From: Paenibacillus alvei DSM 29
GTDB taxonomy: Bacteria; Bacillota; Bacilli; Paenibacillales; Paenibacillaceae
NCBI RefSeq assembly: GCF_000293805.1
Contig: NZ_AMBZ01000002.1
Location: forward strand, 395,001 to 459,000
DNA: 64,000 nt
Reading direction: 5' to 3'
Positions 63,927-64,000 of this stretch are shown one piece after another. Numbering within the stretch: the first letter of the stretch is position 1; each line of letters starts with the position of its first letter. The translations under genes and the position numbers were made by a program. The notes under the pieces were generated by a model. It ran no database searches. It was not told the DNA's origin and saw only the letters and a list, made by a program, of their open reading frames with translations.

Positions 63927-64000
63927 ACTTATCGAAGCATCCCGGATGCATTCCTGTCGAAATGGCAATGCGATTCCAGCAATTAATCGTCGCAATCGCG
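63925..64000 (-). CDS. Carboxymuconolactone decarboxylase/AhpD-like protein, C-terminal end only
   Basis: Twenty-four codons are visible, reading AIATINCWNRIAISTGMHPG and a short end. AIATINAWNRxAI.xxMxPG is the C-terminal signature of AhpD-like carboxymuconolactone decarboxylases found beside ECF41 sigma genes (the COE group), and usually the sigma factor's own target. The 5' end, including any ECF41 promoter, lies outside the window. Confidence 0.8.
   Translation of the reverse strand, partial: AIATINCWNRIAISTGMHPGCFDK

Overview
The window reads as chromosomal DNA of an endospore-forming, low-to-mid GC Firmicute, most likely Paenibacillus or a close relative. This is inferred from a ger germination operon, cotJABC, a DUF4023 peptide, YkkCD-type SMR pumps, copper-amine-oxidase N-domain proteins, cydABDC and a qox quinol oxidase. 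No rRNA, tRNA, CRISPR array, prophage or complete insertion sequence was seen.

Layout. 1-8.2 kb (minus strand): 5' part of a GH2 beta-galactosidase behind an operator-rich leader, a CmpB-type membrane protein, a secreted repeat protein, an AI-2E family exporter, then DoxX, an M56 metalloprotease, a BlaI-type repressor (identical operator half-sites before blaI and doxX) and cardiolipin synthase. 8.2-15 kb: ger operon A-C-D-B, corrinoid adenosyltransferase, Bcr/CflA exporter. 15.3-24 kb: ahpCF under PerR-like boxes and cydABDC under Fnr- and Rex-like sites. 24-29 kb: antimicrobial-peptide-type ABC transporter with its two-component system, then a lipid glycosyltransferase.

29-35 kb is more accessory: a secreted two-cysteine protein, a small membrane protein that seems to start with AUU, DUF4023, GNAT, a PadR/P450 pair under a perfect palindrome, YjbR and a UbiA prenyltransferase. 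35.7-39.6 kb: qoxABCD. 39.7-42.2 kb: two tandem copper-amine-oxidase N-domain proteins, the second with a nonsense codon. 42.2-43.3 kb: cotJABC. 43.4-44.6 kb: an ArsR-type winged helix fused to a GyrB-like ATP-binding domain lacking its catalytic glutamate, behind a perfect sigma-A promoter and a 20-bp palindrome. 44.7-50.7 kb: an SMR pair, a PepSY membrane protein, a ThrE/YjjPB-type exporter (one half frameshifted twice) and a VanRS-like two-component system. 51-54.4 kb: C45 acyltransferase-like hydrolase, AraC/GyrI regulator and peptidase T.

54.4-64 kb holds a TetM-like ribosomal protection GTPase, a tyrosine phosphatase, MerR/oxidoreductase, an AlkD-like protein, a MATE exporter with a PqqD-like fragment, and an ECF41 sigma factor with its carboxymuconolactone-decarboxylase-type partner cut by the window end. 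Two AT-rich cassettes (secreted protein at 54.9 kb; PqqD/MATE at 61.4 kb) each lie downstream of an intact minus-strand gene and are bounded on the far side by a diverged copy of that gene's 3' end.

Main points of interest: the HTH-GyrB fusion regulator, the paired 181-residue secreted proteins, the two cassettes bounded by 3'-end copies, the BlaI-doxX regulon, and five genes whose reading frame is restored by adding one base, mostly at homopolymers, which raises the question of sequence error against real decay. All functional calls are by eye; no database search was run.
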